Origin: WQZF01 sp031556405
GTDB taxonomy: Bacteria; Pseudomonadota; Gammaproteobacteria; Burkholderiales; Rhodocyclaceae
Assembly: GCA_031556405.1 (NCBI GenBank)
Contig: JAVBTC010000130.1
Span: 1-12,951 of the forward strand
Direction of reading: 5' to 3'
Length of the DNA stretch: 12,951 nt
The translations under genes and the position numbers were made by a program. The notes below the pieces were generated by a model. The model was given only the letters and a program-made list of their open reading frames with translations. It was not told the DNA's origin and did no database searches. Below, one piece after another: positions 7,235 to 12,951 of this stretch (its first letter is position 1; each line of letters opens with the position of its first letter).

Positions 7235-7254
7235 ATTCCCGCGCAGGCGGGAAT
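7235..7254. repeat. dRS3-like palindromic element (ATTCCC-N8-GGGAAT)
   Basis: The 20 bp fit the pattern ATTCCC-N8-GGGAAT exactly, embedded in the wider CGTCATTCCCGCG...GGCGGGAATCCGG context of dispersed repeats common in beta- and gammaproteobacteria. In Neisseria the same core is called dRS3 and serves as an insertion target for filamentous prophages. Only one copy is in this window, so its dispersal in this genome cannot be judged here. Confidence 0.6.
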
Positions 7255-7316
7255 CCGGGGAAATCAAATAAGCGCGGAGTACTCTTCAGAAACCGGATAC
7301 CGATAAACGACGAACG

Positions 7317-8069
7317 ATGAACGACGAACAATTACTGCGTTATTCCCGCCATCTCCTGCTCGACGAAATCGGTGTCGAGGGCCAGGAACGGCTGCTTGCC
7401 GCCCATGCGTTGATCGTCGGCGCCGGCGGATTGGGGTCGCCGGCGGCGCTGTATCTCGCCTCCGCCGGCGTCGGCAAAATCACGCTGGTCGACGGCGACC
7501 AGGTCGACCGTACCAACCTGCAACGCCAGATACTGCATACCGAAGCGCGGGTCGGCTGGGACAAGGTGCTTTCCGGCCAGCGGGCGCTGGCCGAGATCAA
7601 TCCCGAAGTCACCGTGGTTCCGGTCGCGGCGCGGCTTGATGCCGAGGGCTTGCGGCCGCATGTCGTTGCTGCCGACGTCGTGCTCGACTGCTGCGATAAC
7701 TTCGCCACCCGGCACGCGCTCAACCGCGTCTGCCGGCAGCACAGAAAACCGCTCGTCTCCGGTGCCGCGATCCGTTTCGATGGACAGATCACCGTCTTCG
7801 ACGCGCGCCGCGACGATGCACCCTGCTACCACTGCCTGTTTCCCGAAACCGGCGAAGCCGAGGAACTGCGCTGCGCCACGCTTGGCGTTTTCGCCCCGCT
7901 CACCGGCATGATCGGCACCACGCAGGCGGCCGAGGCGATCAAGCTGATCGTGGGCTGCGGCGAGCCGCTCGCCGGGCGTTTGCTGCTGCTGGATGCGCTG
8001 ACGATGCAATGGCGCAGCGTGCGGTTGAGAAAAGATCCGGGGTGTCCGGTGTGTGGCGGTTCGCGGTGA
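7317..8069 (+). CDS. moeB: MoeB/ThiF-type sulfur-carrier adenylyltransferase
   Basis: A cytoplasmic E1-like enzyme that uses ATP to adenylate the C-terminal Gly-Gly of a small sulfur carrier: MoaD for molybdopterin or ThiS for thiazole synthesis. The 250 residues match MoeB and ThiF length. Visible motifs are RYSRHLLLDEIGVEGQERL at the N-terminus, the nucleotide-binding GAGGLGSP (35-42), DRTNLQRQ (64-71), DCCDNFATR, the probable catalytic Cys186 in RCATLGVFAPLTG, and two zinc-binding pairs, Cys170/Cys173 and Cys243/Cys246. There is no C-terminal rhodanese domain. MoeB and ThiF cannot be separated by sequence alone, so the symbol is provisional. Its ribosome binding site is poor. It stands alone after the ctpA terminator and marks the left edge of the accessory block. 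Confidence 0.87.
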   Translation: MNDEQLLRYSRHLLLDEIGVEGQERLLAAHALIVGAGGLGSPAALYLASAGVGKITLVDGDQVDRTNLQRQILHTEARVGWDKVLSGQRALAEINPEVTVVPVAARLDAEGLRPHVVAADVVLDCCDNFATRHALNRVCRQHRKPLVSGAAIRFDGQITVFDARRDDAPCYHCLFPETGEAEELRCATLGVFAPLTGMIGTTQAAEAIKLIVGCGEPLAGRLLLLDALTMQWRSVRLRKDPGCPVCGGSR

Positions 8070-8379
8070 TGCGATGATCGGCGGAGGAGTTTTTTCTAAT
8101 TTAAAAAATAATTCTTATTTATATGTGGCTACATTGCTTTATATTAATTCTATATAAATTGGAATTTTTTCGGTCGAATAAAAACGGCTGTGCATGCGCG
8201 TTGATGCGGGATGCTTGTATTTTTTCGGAGCAGGCAAAAAACCGCCGCCCGTTTTCCTTCAATACCGGCGGCGACGCCATGCTTGCCGAACCTGTGCGCG
8301 AACATGCGATGGATGAGCGGTTTTTTGAAATTGCATATTCTGATATCATTTGTATTTTTGAGAAAAACGGGAGGTTGTC
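8070..8379. other. AT-rich intergenic leader, left edge of accessory block
   Basis: This 310-bp stretch changes abruptly from the GC-rich flank to a very AT-rich run (about 8,090-8,175). It then holds a GC-rich hairpin (CGCCGCC 8243-8249 with GGCGGCG 8267-8273) whose minus-strand reading is followed by a six-T run (8241-8236), resembling a terminator with no visible gene to serve. The frame open at 8,123-8,440 runs into the next gene and looks non-coding. No tRNA or clear attachment site was found. Confidence 0.6.
8331..8358 (+). promoter_or_regulatory. Weak candidate promoter of the accessory cluster
   Basis: TTGCAT (8331-8336) and TATTTT (8353-8358) are 16 bp apart and lie just upstream of the first accessory gene. 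Each matches 4 of 6 consensus bases. TTGAAA at 8325-8330 is a better -35 but has no good -10 at the proper distance. The implied leader would be only about 15 nt, so transcription may instead start in the AT-rich tract further upstream. Confidence 0.25.
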
Positions 8380-9105
8380 ATGGCTGGACCGGAAAAATCG
8401 GATTACGAAAAATGGAAAGACACCATTGACGGGGGGCTGAAGGACGACAAATGGAATGGGCACGACAATATCATTAAAGCGACCGTCGATAAATTCAATC
8501 TGCATTTGGCGGGCGTCGCCGGATATATGCCTTTGGATTGGGTTTTGATCAAGGCGATGGTGTGGGTCGAATCCGGCGCGGAGCATTCGGCATGGAAGAC
8601 GATGCCGATGCAGATCGGTGTCGCGGGCGATCCCGGCTTGAGAGCGCTTTTGCATGGAAAGGAAGGAGGCGATTTGATTCTGCCTCCGACCATCAGGGGG
8701 GAAATGACCGAAAATTCGGTGAGGACGCTCCCGGAACACAATATTCGCGCGGGTATCGGTTATCTGTTGATGCGAATGGCTTATTTTGAATATCAGAACG
8801 TGTATGAGGCAAATTCCGCGGAATATGAGATCAAGGTCAAAGCGGGAGACAACCTGTCCAAAATCGCCGACGAGCAGCAGAGCACGGTTGCGGCCTTGCA
8901 GGAATTGAATCCCAGGGTCGGCATGCTTCGTCCCGGTCAGACGCTGAAATGCCGGAAAGCGTCGATCCAGCAGGTGATTACCAAGTGGAGAAGCATCACT
9001 TCCCAGATGATCCAGCAGCGTTATAACGGCAACGGGGATCCGAATTATGCAAAAAAGCTTGATTATGTGCTTTCCGCGTTACGGAAGGGGCAGGGTGAAT
9101 CATGA
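8380..9105 (+). CDS. Lysozyme/SLT-like protein with LysM domain, putative effector
   Basis: A 241-residue protein with a probable peptidoglycan-cleaving domain followed by a LysM peptidoglycan-binding domain. Residues about 50-135 resemble lysozyme-like/transglycosylase folds: LIKAMVWVESGAEHSAWKTM with candidate catalytic Glu64, PMQIGVAGDPG, then NIRAGIGYLLMRMAYFEYQ. LysM spans about 148-192 (YEIKVKAGDNLSKIA...LQELNPRVGMLRPGQTLKC). The C-terminus has RYNGNGDPNYAKKLDYVL, which I recall from related LysM proteins. There is no signal peptide, so export would need a dedicated route such as type VI secretion; this is inference. GGGAGG (8369-8374) sits 5 nt before the ATG. Its stop overlaps the next start as ATGA, coupling it to an LprI-like inhibitor. 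A housekeeping or phage-derived muramidase is an alternative. Confidence 0.75.
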   Translation: MAGPEKSDYEKWKDTIDGGLKDDKWNGHDNIIKATVDKFNLHLAGVAGYMPLDWVLIKAMVWVESGAEHSAWKTMPMQIGVAGDPGLRALLHGKEGGDLILPPTIRGEMTENSVRTLPEHNIRAGIGYLLMRMAYFEYQNVYEANSAEYEIKVKAGDNLSKIADEQQSTVAALQELNPRVGMLRPGQTLKCRKASIQQVITKWRSITSQMIQQRYNGNGDPNYAKKLDYVLSALRKGQGES

Positions 9106-9542
9106 GAAGAACGGATTGGATCGCGCTGTTCGTTATTTTGTCGATGCCCGTTTTCGCGAACGGGGCCGAACCGGTTCCCGTCCAGAACGAGCGGAGCGTC
9201 CGTGAGGAATGCTCGTATGCAAAGTCCGGCATCCGGGGATGTCTGGAGGAAAAGGCCAAGGCGAGCGAAACCGCGTTGCGGCAGGAAGAAGACAATGTGC
9301 GCACGTCTCTTGCAAAATGGGACGAGGACGCGAAATACATCAATCTAGCCAAAACCAGGTTCGACGCATCGAGTAAGGAATTCGCAAAATATCGCAAGGC
9401 ACAGTGCGAATTCGCGGGTTCATTGGGGGGGGGCGCCATCGGCAATGCGCTTGAAACGATGCGCCTTGCCTGTGTTTTCGAATTGAATGCGGCGAGGACG
9501 GAGCAACTCAAACGCGCGGTTTCCGAGTTGCCGGTGAAATAG
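9102..9542 (+). CDS. LprI/DUF1311-like secreted protein, putative lysozyme inhibitor/immunity
   Basis: A 146-residue exported protein with a signal peptide (DWIALFVILSMPVFANGA, cleavage near residue 22). The mature part has four cysteines (37, 47, 102, 124) arranged as in the LprI/DUF1311 family: C(x9)C near the start, an alpha-helical middle with many Lys/Glu, then FAKYRKAQCEFAG and MRLACVFELNAARTEQL. LprI of Mycobacterium is described as a lysozyme inhibitor. Here the gene overlaps the upstream lysozyme-like gene by 4 bp (ATGA), so a periplasmic inhibitor or immunity role against that enzyme is a natural inference. The residues that would contact the enzyme are not known, and the match is by pattern only. 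GC content is lower than in the flanking housekeeping genes. Confidence 0.75.
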   Translation: MRRTDWIALFVILSMPVFANGAEPVPVQNERSVREECSYAKSGIRGCLEEKAKASETALRQEEDNVRTSLAKWDEDAKYINLAKTRFDASSKEFAKYRKAQCEFAGSLGGGAIGNALETMRLACVFELNAARTEQLKRAVSELPVK

Positions 9543-9562
9543 GACGTCATCTGGATATTCAT

Positions 9563-9886
9563 ATGAAGACGAAAAAAATACTTGCGCCGCTGGGAGCGCT
9601 GCTCGTGTTTTCGCACTACGCCGCCGCGGGCGCGGCGCTCCCGGATTCAGGCTGGTACGGATTCGACTGGCTCCATCCGGAAAACGCGGAATGCGTCAAG
9701 ATGACAAAGAAACTTCTGGCGCGCTTTAAATCGTGTGAATACCGTGCGGATGGAGGGTTTGCTGGCGACAATGTAGAAACCTATGAATGTACGGTCAACG
9801 AACATGTTCAATATCTAGTCTTTAAAAATAAGAAAATCTGCAATGACCAACTGGATGTCATGGAAAGCATTGGCGGATCGCTCTAG
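9563..9886 (+). CDS. Secreted single-domain four-Cys protein of unknown family
   Basis: I do not recognise this family. The 107-residue product has a signal peptide (ILAPLGALLVFSHYAAAGA, cleavage about residue 23-25) and one compact domain. That domain starts GWYGFDW (30-36), continues AECVKMTKKLLARF, and has four cysteines at 44, 58, 76 and 93 with a YLVF strand (84-87). The even cysteine number and export signal suggest two disulfides in the periplasm. The same domain occurs twice in the next gene. It begins 20 bp after the LprI-like gene with only a weak TGGA ribosome binding site, so it is probably co-transcribed. It could be a further immunity or accessory protein of the lysozyme-like enzyme; that is inferred from position alone. 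Confidence 0.75.
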   Translation: MKTKKILAPLGALLVFSHYAAAGAALPDSGWYGFDWLHPENAECVKMTKKLLARFKSCEYRADGGFAGDNVETYECTVNEHVQYLVFKNKKICNDQLDVMESIGGSL

Positions 9887-9909
9887 AATCCTGGAGGAGT
9901 ATCACAATA

Positions 9910-10536
9910 ATGAAAGTCATAAAAATACTGGCACTATTCGGAGTGCTGCCGGTTTTTTCGTGTGTCATTGCCGTGGAAAACACTGAGCTTCCCGGTCCGG
10001 GCTGGTACGGGTTCGACTGGGGAAATCGGGGCAATCTGAAAAATGTACAGTGCGTCCCGATGACGGAACGGCTTCTGGCACGGTTTCAATCTCTCGATTC
10101 GTGGTGTGATGAGGTCGAGAAAAGCGGCTACGGCGGCAAAACGGACAACTACTATGGATGTAGGATCGGCAATGCGAGCAGGTATCTCGTCTATGCGGAT
10201 GAAAGCACGTGCAATCTCGCACTGGGCGTCATGAGAACGTTTACGAAAGCTTCCGCGGAGGAAATCGCGCCGCACAGTCTGAATTGGCACGGATTCGACC
10301 GGCGCCATTTGCAAGGTGCCGAATGCGTCCCGATGACGAGGGAGCTTTTGACGCAATTCAGACCGTGCACATACCGTGCCGCAGCGGCGGGCAGGCTGGG
10401 CAATCCCGAAAGCTATCGGTGCGCGGTCAGCAAAAAAGTTGAATATCTGGTGTTTCCCGATAAAGACACTTGCGACTACGAACGCTCCGGGATGCTGGAG
10501 CGCTTTCTGCTTCGATTGGACGGTGTTTCCGGCTAA
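9910..10536 (+). CDS. Secreted protein with two tandem copies of the four-Cys domain
   Basis: The family is unknown. The 208 residues comprise an N-terminal export signal (ILALFGVLPVFSCVIA) and two repeats of the domain seen in the preceding gene. Repeat 1 (about 30-110) begins GWYGFDW, with CVPMTERLLARF and Cys 48, 66, 84, 101. Repeat 2 (about 124-200) begins NWHGFD, with ECVPMTRELLTQF and Cys 139, 153, 171, 188. Both keep a YLV(Y/F) strand. Cys18 lies in VFSC, a poor lipobox, so a lipoprotein is possible but not favoured. GGAGGAG at about 9892-9898 serves the ATG. The gene probably arose by duplication and internal duplication of its neighbour. A likely terminator follows 57 bp after the stop. 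Confidence 0.78.
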   Translation: MKVIKILALFGVLPVFSCVIAVENTELPGPGWYGFDWGNRGNLKNVQCVPMTERLLARFQSLDSWCDEVEKSGYGGKTDNYYGCRIGNASRYLVYADESTCNLALGVMRTFTKASAEEIAPHSLNWHGFDRRHLQGAECVPMTRELLTQFRPCTYRAAAAGRLGNPESYRCAVSKKVEYLVFPDKDTCDYERSGMLERFLLRLDGVSG

Positions 10537-10593
10537 GCGCCTTGCGCTCCGCATGCGTTGCGGGAGCGGGGCGAATTACATTCCAGAGAGTAT

Positions 10594-10621
10594 CCTGCTT
10601 TCTTTTCTGTAGCAGGTTTTT
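10594..10621 (+). terminator. Probable intrinsic terminator of the accessory cluster
   Basis: CCTGCT (10594-10599) pairs with AGCAGG (10611-10616) around an 11-nt T-rich loop, and five T follow (10617-10621). The stem is short, so efficiency may be moderate. The position, shortly after the last accessory gene, fits. Confidence 0.6.
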
Positions 10622-10642
10622 CCGAAGAATTATTTAATTTCC

Positions 10643-10718
10643 CTTGGCAGGGGAGCGGGGTGGAGCGGGCTGCATGTAAGCAATCCTGCCAAGTAGTCAT
10701 GGTTCTACTTCTGACTAC
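10643..10718. repeat. Two abutting inverted repeats at the right edge of the block
   Basis: CTTGGCAGG (10643-10651) is the perfect inverse of CCTGCCAAG (10685-10693). Its last base is also the first base of GTAGTCA (10693-10699), the inverse of TGACTAC (10712-10718). Neither hairpin is followed by a proper T-run on either strand. This could be a remnant of a mobile element end, a recombination site or a structured RNA end. The rest of the 10,537-10,786 gap shows nothing coding. Confidence 0.45.
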
Positions 10719-10786
10719 ACCGGTTTTGCGGGAGGATCACCAAAGCCAATGGCTGAACGGGATGAGCGCTTCGGCGCGTCAGCTTT

Positions 10787-12469
10787 TCAACTTTTCAACA
10801 TTTCCCGTGCGTGTCGCCGGGTGATCTCGGTGATTTCCACTCCGCCCAGCATGCGCGCGATTTCCTCGACGCGGGCCTTTGCGTCGAGTCCGGCGACGCG
10901 GCTCTTGAGGGCGCCGTCCCTGTTTTCCTTGCTGACCTGCCATTGCCAGTCGGCGCGTGCGGCGACTTGCGGCAGGTGCGTGACGCAGAGCACTTGCCGG
11001 TCTTTCCCCAGTTCATGCAGTAAACGTCCGACGACTTCGGCGACACCGCCGCCGATGCCGACGTCGACTTCGTCGAAGATCAGCGTCGGGACTTCGGCGG
11101 CGCGGCTGGTGACGACCTGGATCGCGAGGCTGATGCGCGAGAGTTCGCCGCCGGAAGCAACCTTGGCGAGCGGACGCGCGGGGCCGTCGGCAAGGCCGGC
11201 GATACGGAATTCGATCTGCTCCAGGCCATAGGCGTTGCCTTCTTCAAGCGGGATCAGCGCGGCTTCGAAACGGCCGCCCAGCGCCAGTTGCTGCATCAGC
11301 GCGGTGACATCGGCGGAAAGCGTGCGTGCCGCCTTCTGACGTTTTCCCGAAAGTTTTTCCGCCTGCGCGCGATACATCGCGCACGTTTCCTCGGCGCGCC
11401 GCGAGAGTGCTTCCAGGTCGATGCCTGCCGATACTTCGGCCAGGCGTGCCCGCGCGGCGGCAAGTATCTGCGGCAGTTCCTGCGGCGCGACGCGGTATTT
11501 GTGCGCGCAGTCGACGACGGCGCGAATGCTGCGTTCGACTTCGGCCAGCCGTTCCGGATCGAGGTCGGTACGGTCGCGGTAACGGCGCAGCGCCTGCGCC
11601 GCTTCGGAGAGTTCGGCGCGTGCCGACTGCACGAGCTGGACGATTTCGGCCAGTGCCGGATCGCAGGCAAGAAGCGGTTCGAGTTGCGCGCGCACGGAAT
11701 CGAGCCGCGCGAGGCAGGCGCCGTTACCCCGGCCTTCCTCCGCCACCGCTTCGTCCTCGGCAAGCGCCGCGAGCGCGTATTGCGCGCCGTCGATCAGCGC
11801 GCCGGCATTGGCCAGGCGTTCGTGTTCCTGTTCGAGCGCCTGCCAGCCTTCGACGCTGAATTCGAGCGTGGCGATGTCGGAGACGGTCCAGTGCAGGCGC
11901 TGCCGTTCTTCTTCCAGCCCGGCGGCGTTGGTGGCGGCTTCTTCCCGCGCCGTGCAGGCCGCGCGCCAGTCGCGCCAGGCGGCGGCAACGTCGGCGGCGA
12001 GGGCGGAAAGACCGGCGTGCGCGTCGAACAGGGCGCGCTGCGCACCGGCGCGCAACAGCGATTGATGCGCGTGCTGGCCGTGGATGTCGAGCAGATGTTC
12101 GGCGATTTCGCGCAATTGCTGCACGCTTGCCGGCGTGCCGTTGATATAGGCGCGGGAGCGTCCGTTGGTATCGATCACGCGGCGCAGCAGCAGTTCGTCG
12201 CCGGGGCCGTGTTCGATATCGCGTTCTTCCAGCCATGCGGCGAGCGGCGGCAGCCTGTCGATGTCGAAACCGGCGCTGATTTCGGCCCTGGCGCATCCGG
12301 TCCGGATGCTGGCGGCGTCGGCGCGTTCTCCGAGCGCGAAGGCCAGCGCGTCGACCAGGATCGATTTTCCCGCGCCGGTTTCGCCGGTGAGGACGCCGAA
12401 ACCGGCTTCGAATTCGAGTTCGAGGGTGTCGATGAGGACGAAATCACGGATGGACAGATGACGCAGCAT
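10787..12469 (-). CDS. recN: DNA repair protein RecN
   Basis: An SMC-like ATPase that acts at double-strand breaks and supports RecA-dependent repair. The 560 residues match the family. They show Walker A GETGAGKS at 29-36 in the N-terminal half, GRSRAYINGTPAS and LLDIHGQHAHQSLL near 103-139, a central Ala/Glu/Arg-rich coiled coil (about 155-385), the ABC signature ASGGELSR (438-445), Walker B TLIFDEVD (462-469) and the switch His498 in CVTHLPQ. The start ATG at 12469 gives the standard LRHLSIRDFVLID N-terminus. It lies 83 bp after nadK on the same strand, a usual arrangement, and runs convergently into the accessory cluster. No SOS box was identified upstream, and no clear terminator follows on its own strand. 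Confidence 0.96.
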   Translation of the reverse strand: MLRHLSIRDFVLIDTLELEFEAGFGVLTGETGAGKSILVDALAFALGERADAASIRTGCARAEISAGFDIDRLPPLAAWLEERDIEHGPGDELLLRRVIDTNGRSRAYINGTPASVQQLREIAEHLLDIHGQHAHQSLLRAGAQRALFDAHAGLSALAADVAAAWRDWRAACTAREEAATNAAGLEEERQRLHWTVSDIATLEFSVEGWQALEQEHERLANAGALIDGAQYALAALAEDEAVAEEGRGNGACLARLDSVRAQLEPLLACDPALAEIVQLVQSARAELSEAAQALRRYRDRTDLDPERLAEVERSIRAVVDCAHKYRVAPQELPQILAAARARLAEVSAGIDLEALSRRAEETCAMYRAQAEKLSGKRQKAARTLSADVTALMQQLALGGRFEAALIPLEEGNAYGLEQIEFRIAGLADGPARPLAKVASGGELSRISLAIQVVTSRAAEVPTLIFDEVDVGIGGGVAEVVGRLLHELGKDRQVLCVTHLPQVAARADWQWQVSKENRDGALKSRVAGLDAKARVEEIARMLGGVEITEITRRHAREMLKS

Positions 12470-12552
12470 GGCGGACGTAGCGGTTTACGGATTCGGATCG
12501 GAGGGTGGGGAAGGTGGGGATGAACGGAACGGCGGCGGTGCCGTCCGCAGGG

Positions 12553-12951
12553 TCAACTGCGCGGACGTTCGCTCCAGTGCAGTTTTTGCCGCAGCATCGT
12601 GAAATAGCTGTATCCGGGGGGATGCAGGAAACAGATGGTGTTTTTCGAGCGGCGCAGGGTCAGTGAATCGCCGGGCATCAGGTCGACGGTGACGTGGCCG
12701 TCGAAATAGACGCGGCACTCGCTGGACTGTCCCGCGCGCACTTCGATTTCGGCACGGTTGCCGACCATGATCGGCCGGTTGGTCAGCGCGTGCGGGCACA
12801 GCGGCACGAGCGCGATGCCGGAAACCTGCGGGTGCATGATCGGCCCGTTGGCCGACAGCGCATAGGCGGTGGAACCGGTCGGGGTGGCGTCGATCAGTCC
12901 GTCGGCGCGCAGGTTGTAGATGAATTCGCCGTCGCTGATGAGTTCGAATTG
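12553..12951 (-). CDS. nadK: NAD kinase, C-terminal part only
   Basis: A cytoplasmic enzyme that phosphorylates NAD+ to NADP+ with ATP (or polyphosphate in some bacteria). The last 132 residues are present; the N-terminus, with the GGDGT motif, lies beyond the right edge. The frame runs open from the window edge and shows ELISDGEFIYNLRADGLI, the conserved ATPTGSTAYALSA motif, a nearby GPI, then VPLCPHALTNRPIM, typical of the family, and a C-terminal KLHWSERPRS. The stop is at 12553, 83 bp before recN on the same strand, so the two probably share a transcript. A methionine at 12837 is internal, not the start. Confidence 0.94.
   Translation of the reverse strand, partial: QFELISDGEFIYNLRADGLIDATPTGSTAYALSANGPIMHPQVSGIALVPLCPHALTNRPIMVGNRAEIEVRAGQSSECRVYFDGHVTVDLMPGDSLTLRRSKNTICFLHPPGYSYFTMLRQKLHWSERPRS

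Noticed and set aside
8123..8440. 105-codon frame in the AT-rich leader
   Set aside because: It overlaps the well-supported start of the lysozyme-like gene, lacks a ribosome binding site and covers the hairpin; it may contain a fragment of a lost gene but cannot be supported.
8119..8739. Minus-strand frame of 206 codons opposite the lysozyme-like gene
   Set aside because: It is a shadow of the plus-strand gene: the plus-strand product has recognisable domains and a strong ribosome binding site, the minus-strand one has neither.
10537..10580. Hairpin directly after the last accessory gene (CGCTCCGCA with TGCGGGAGCG)
   Set aside because: The stem has a bulge and no T-run follows, so it is a weaker terminator candidate than the one at 10594-10621.
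10558..10824. 88-codon plus-strand frame between the accessory cluster and recN
   Set aside because: It spans the terminator and both inverted repeats and runs into the recN 3' end; no domain or ribosome binding site is evident.
11288..12523. 411-codon plus-strand frame opposite recN
   Set aside because: It is a shadow of recN, with a Gly/Arg/Phe-rich translation typical of reversed high-GC coding sequence.

Overview
The window looks like a high-GC betaproteobacterial chromosome, probably Rhodocyclales-like. That is an inference from gene order and protein character; no rRNA or other taxonomic marker is present. Most of it is a conserved housekeeping neighbourhood. A lower-GC accessory block of about 2.7 kb (roughly 8,080-10,750) is inserted between a moeB/thiF-type gene and recN.

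Left part, minus strand (1-2,465): a membrane-anchored rhodanese starting on TTG, glutaredoxin 3 (grxC), a strong intrinsic terminator, then secB, a secreted SH3-like protein and the start-proximal part of gpsA. The rhodanese and grxC overlap by ATGA. The terminator separates this redox/sulfur pair from the secB-SH3-gpsA group.

Centre, plus strand (2,774-8,069): gpmA (glycolysis), an EnvC-type murein hydrolase activator with a degenerate LytM domain, a CtpA-type S41 processing protease with a PDZ domain, an intrinsic terminator, a dRS3-like palindrome (ATTCCC-N8-GGGAAT), and a MoeB/ThiF-type adenylyltransferase. The envelope genes envC and ctpA lie next to each other. The 2,466-2,773 gap is a divergent promoter region.

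Accessory block, plus strand (8,380-10,536): after an AT-rich leader comes a tight four-gene cluster. It encodes (i) a signal-less lysozyme/SLT-like protein with a LysM domain, (ii) an LprI/DUF1311-type secreted four-cysteine protein resembling lysozyme inhibitors and joined to (i) by an ATGA overlap, and (iii, iv) two secreted proteins built from one and two copies of a four-cysteine domain I do not recognise. The cluster ends at a probable terminator (10,594-10,621), followed by two abutting inverted repeats. The best reading is a peptidoglycan-targeting effector with its periplasmic protection proteins, possibly for type VI delivery. No VgrG, PAAR or Hcp gene is visible to prove that. This is the most novel part of the window.

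Right part, minus strand (10,787-12,951): the 3' portion of nadK (NAD kinase) followed by recN (DNA repair ATPase), a usual pairing, running convergently toward the accessory block. No tRNA, rRNA, CRISPR array or transposase gene was seen.
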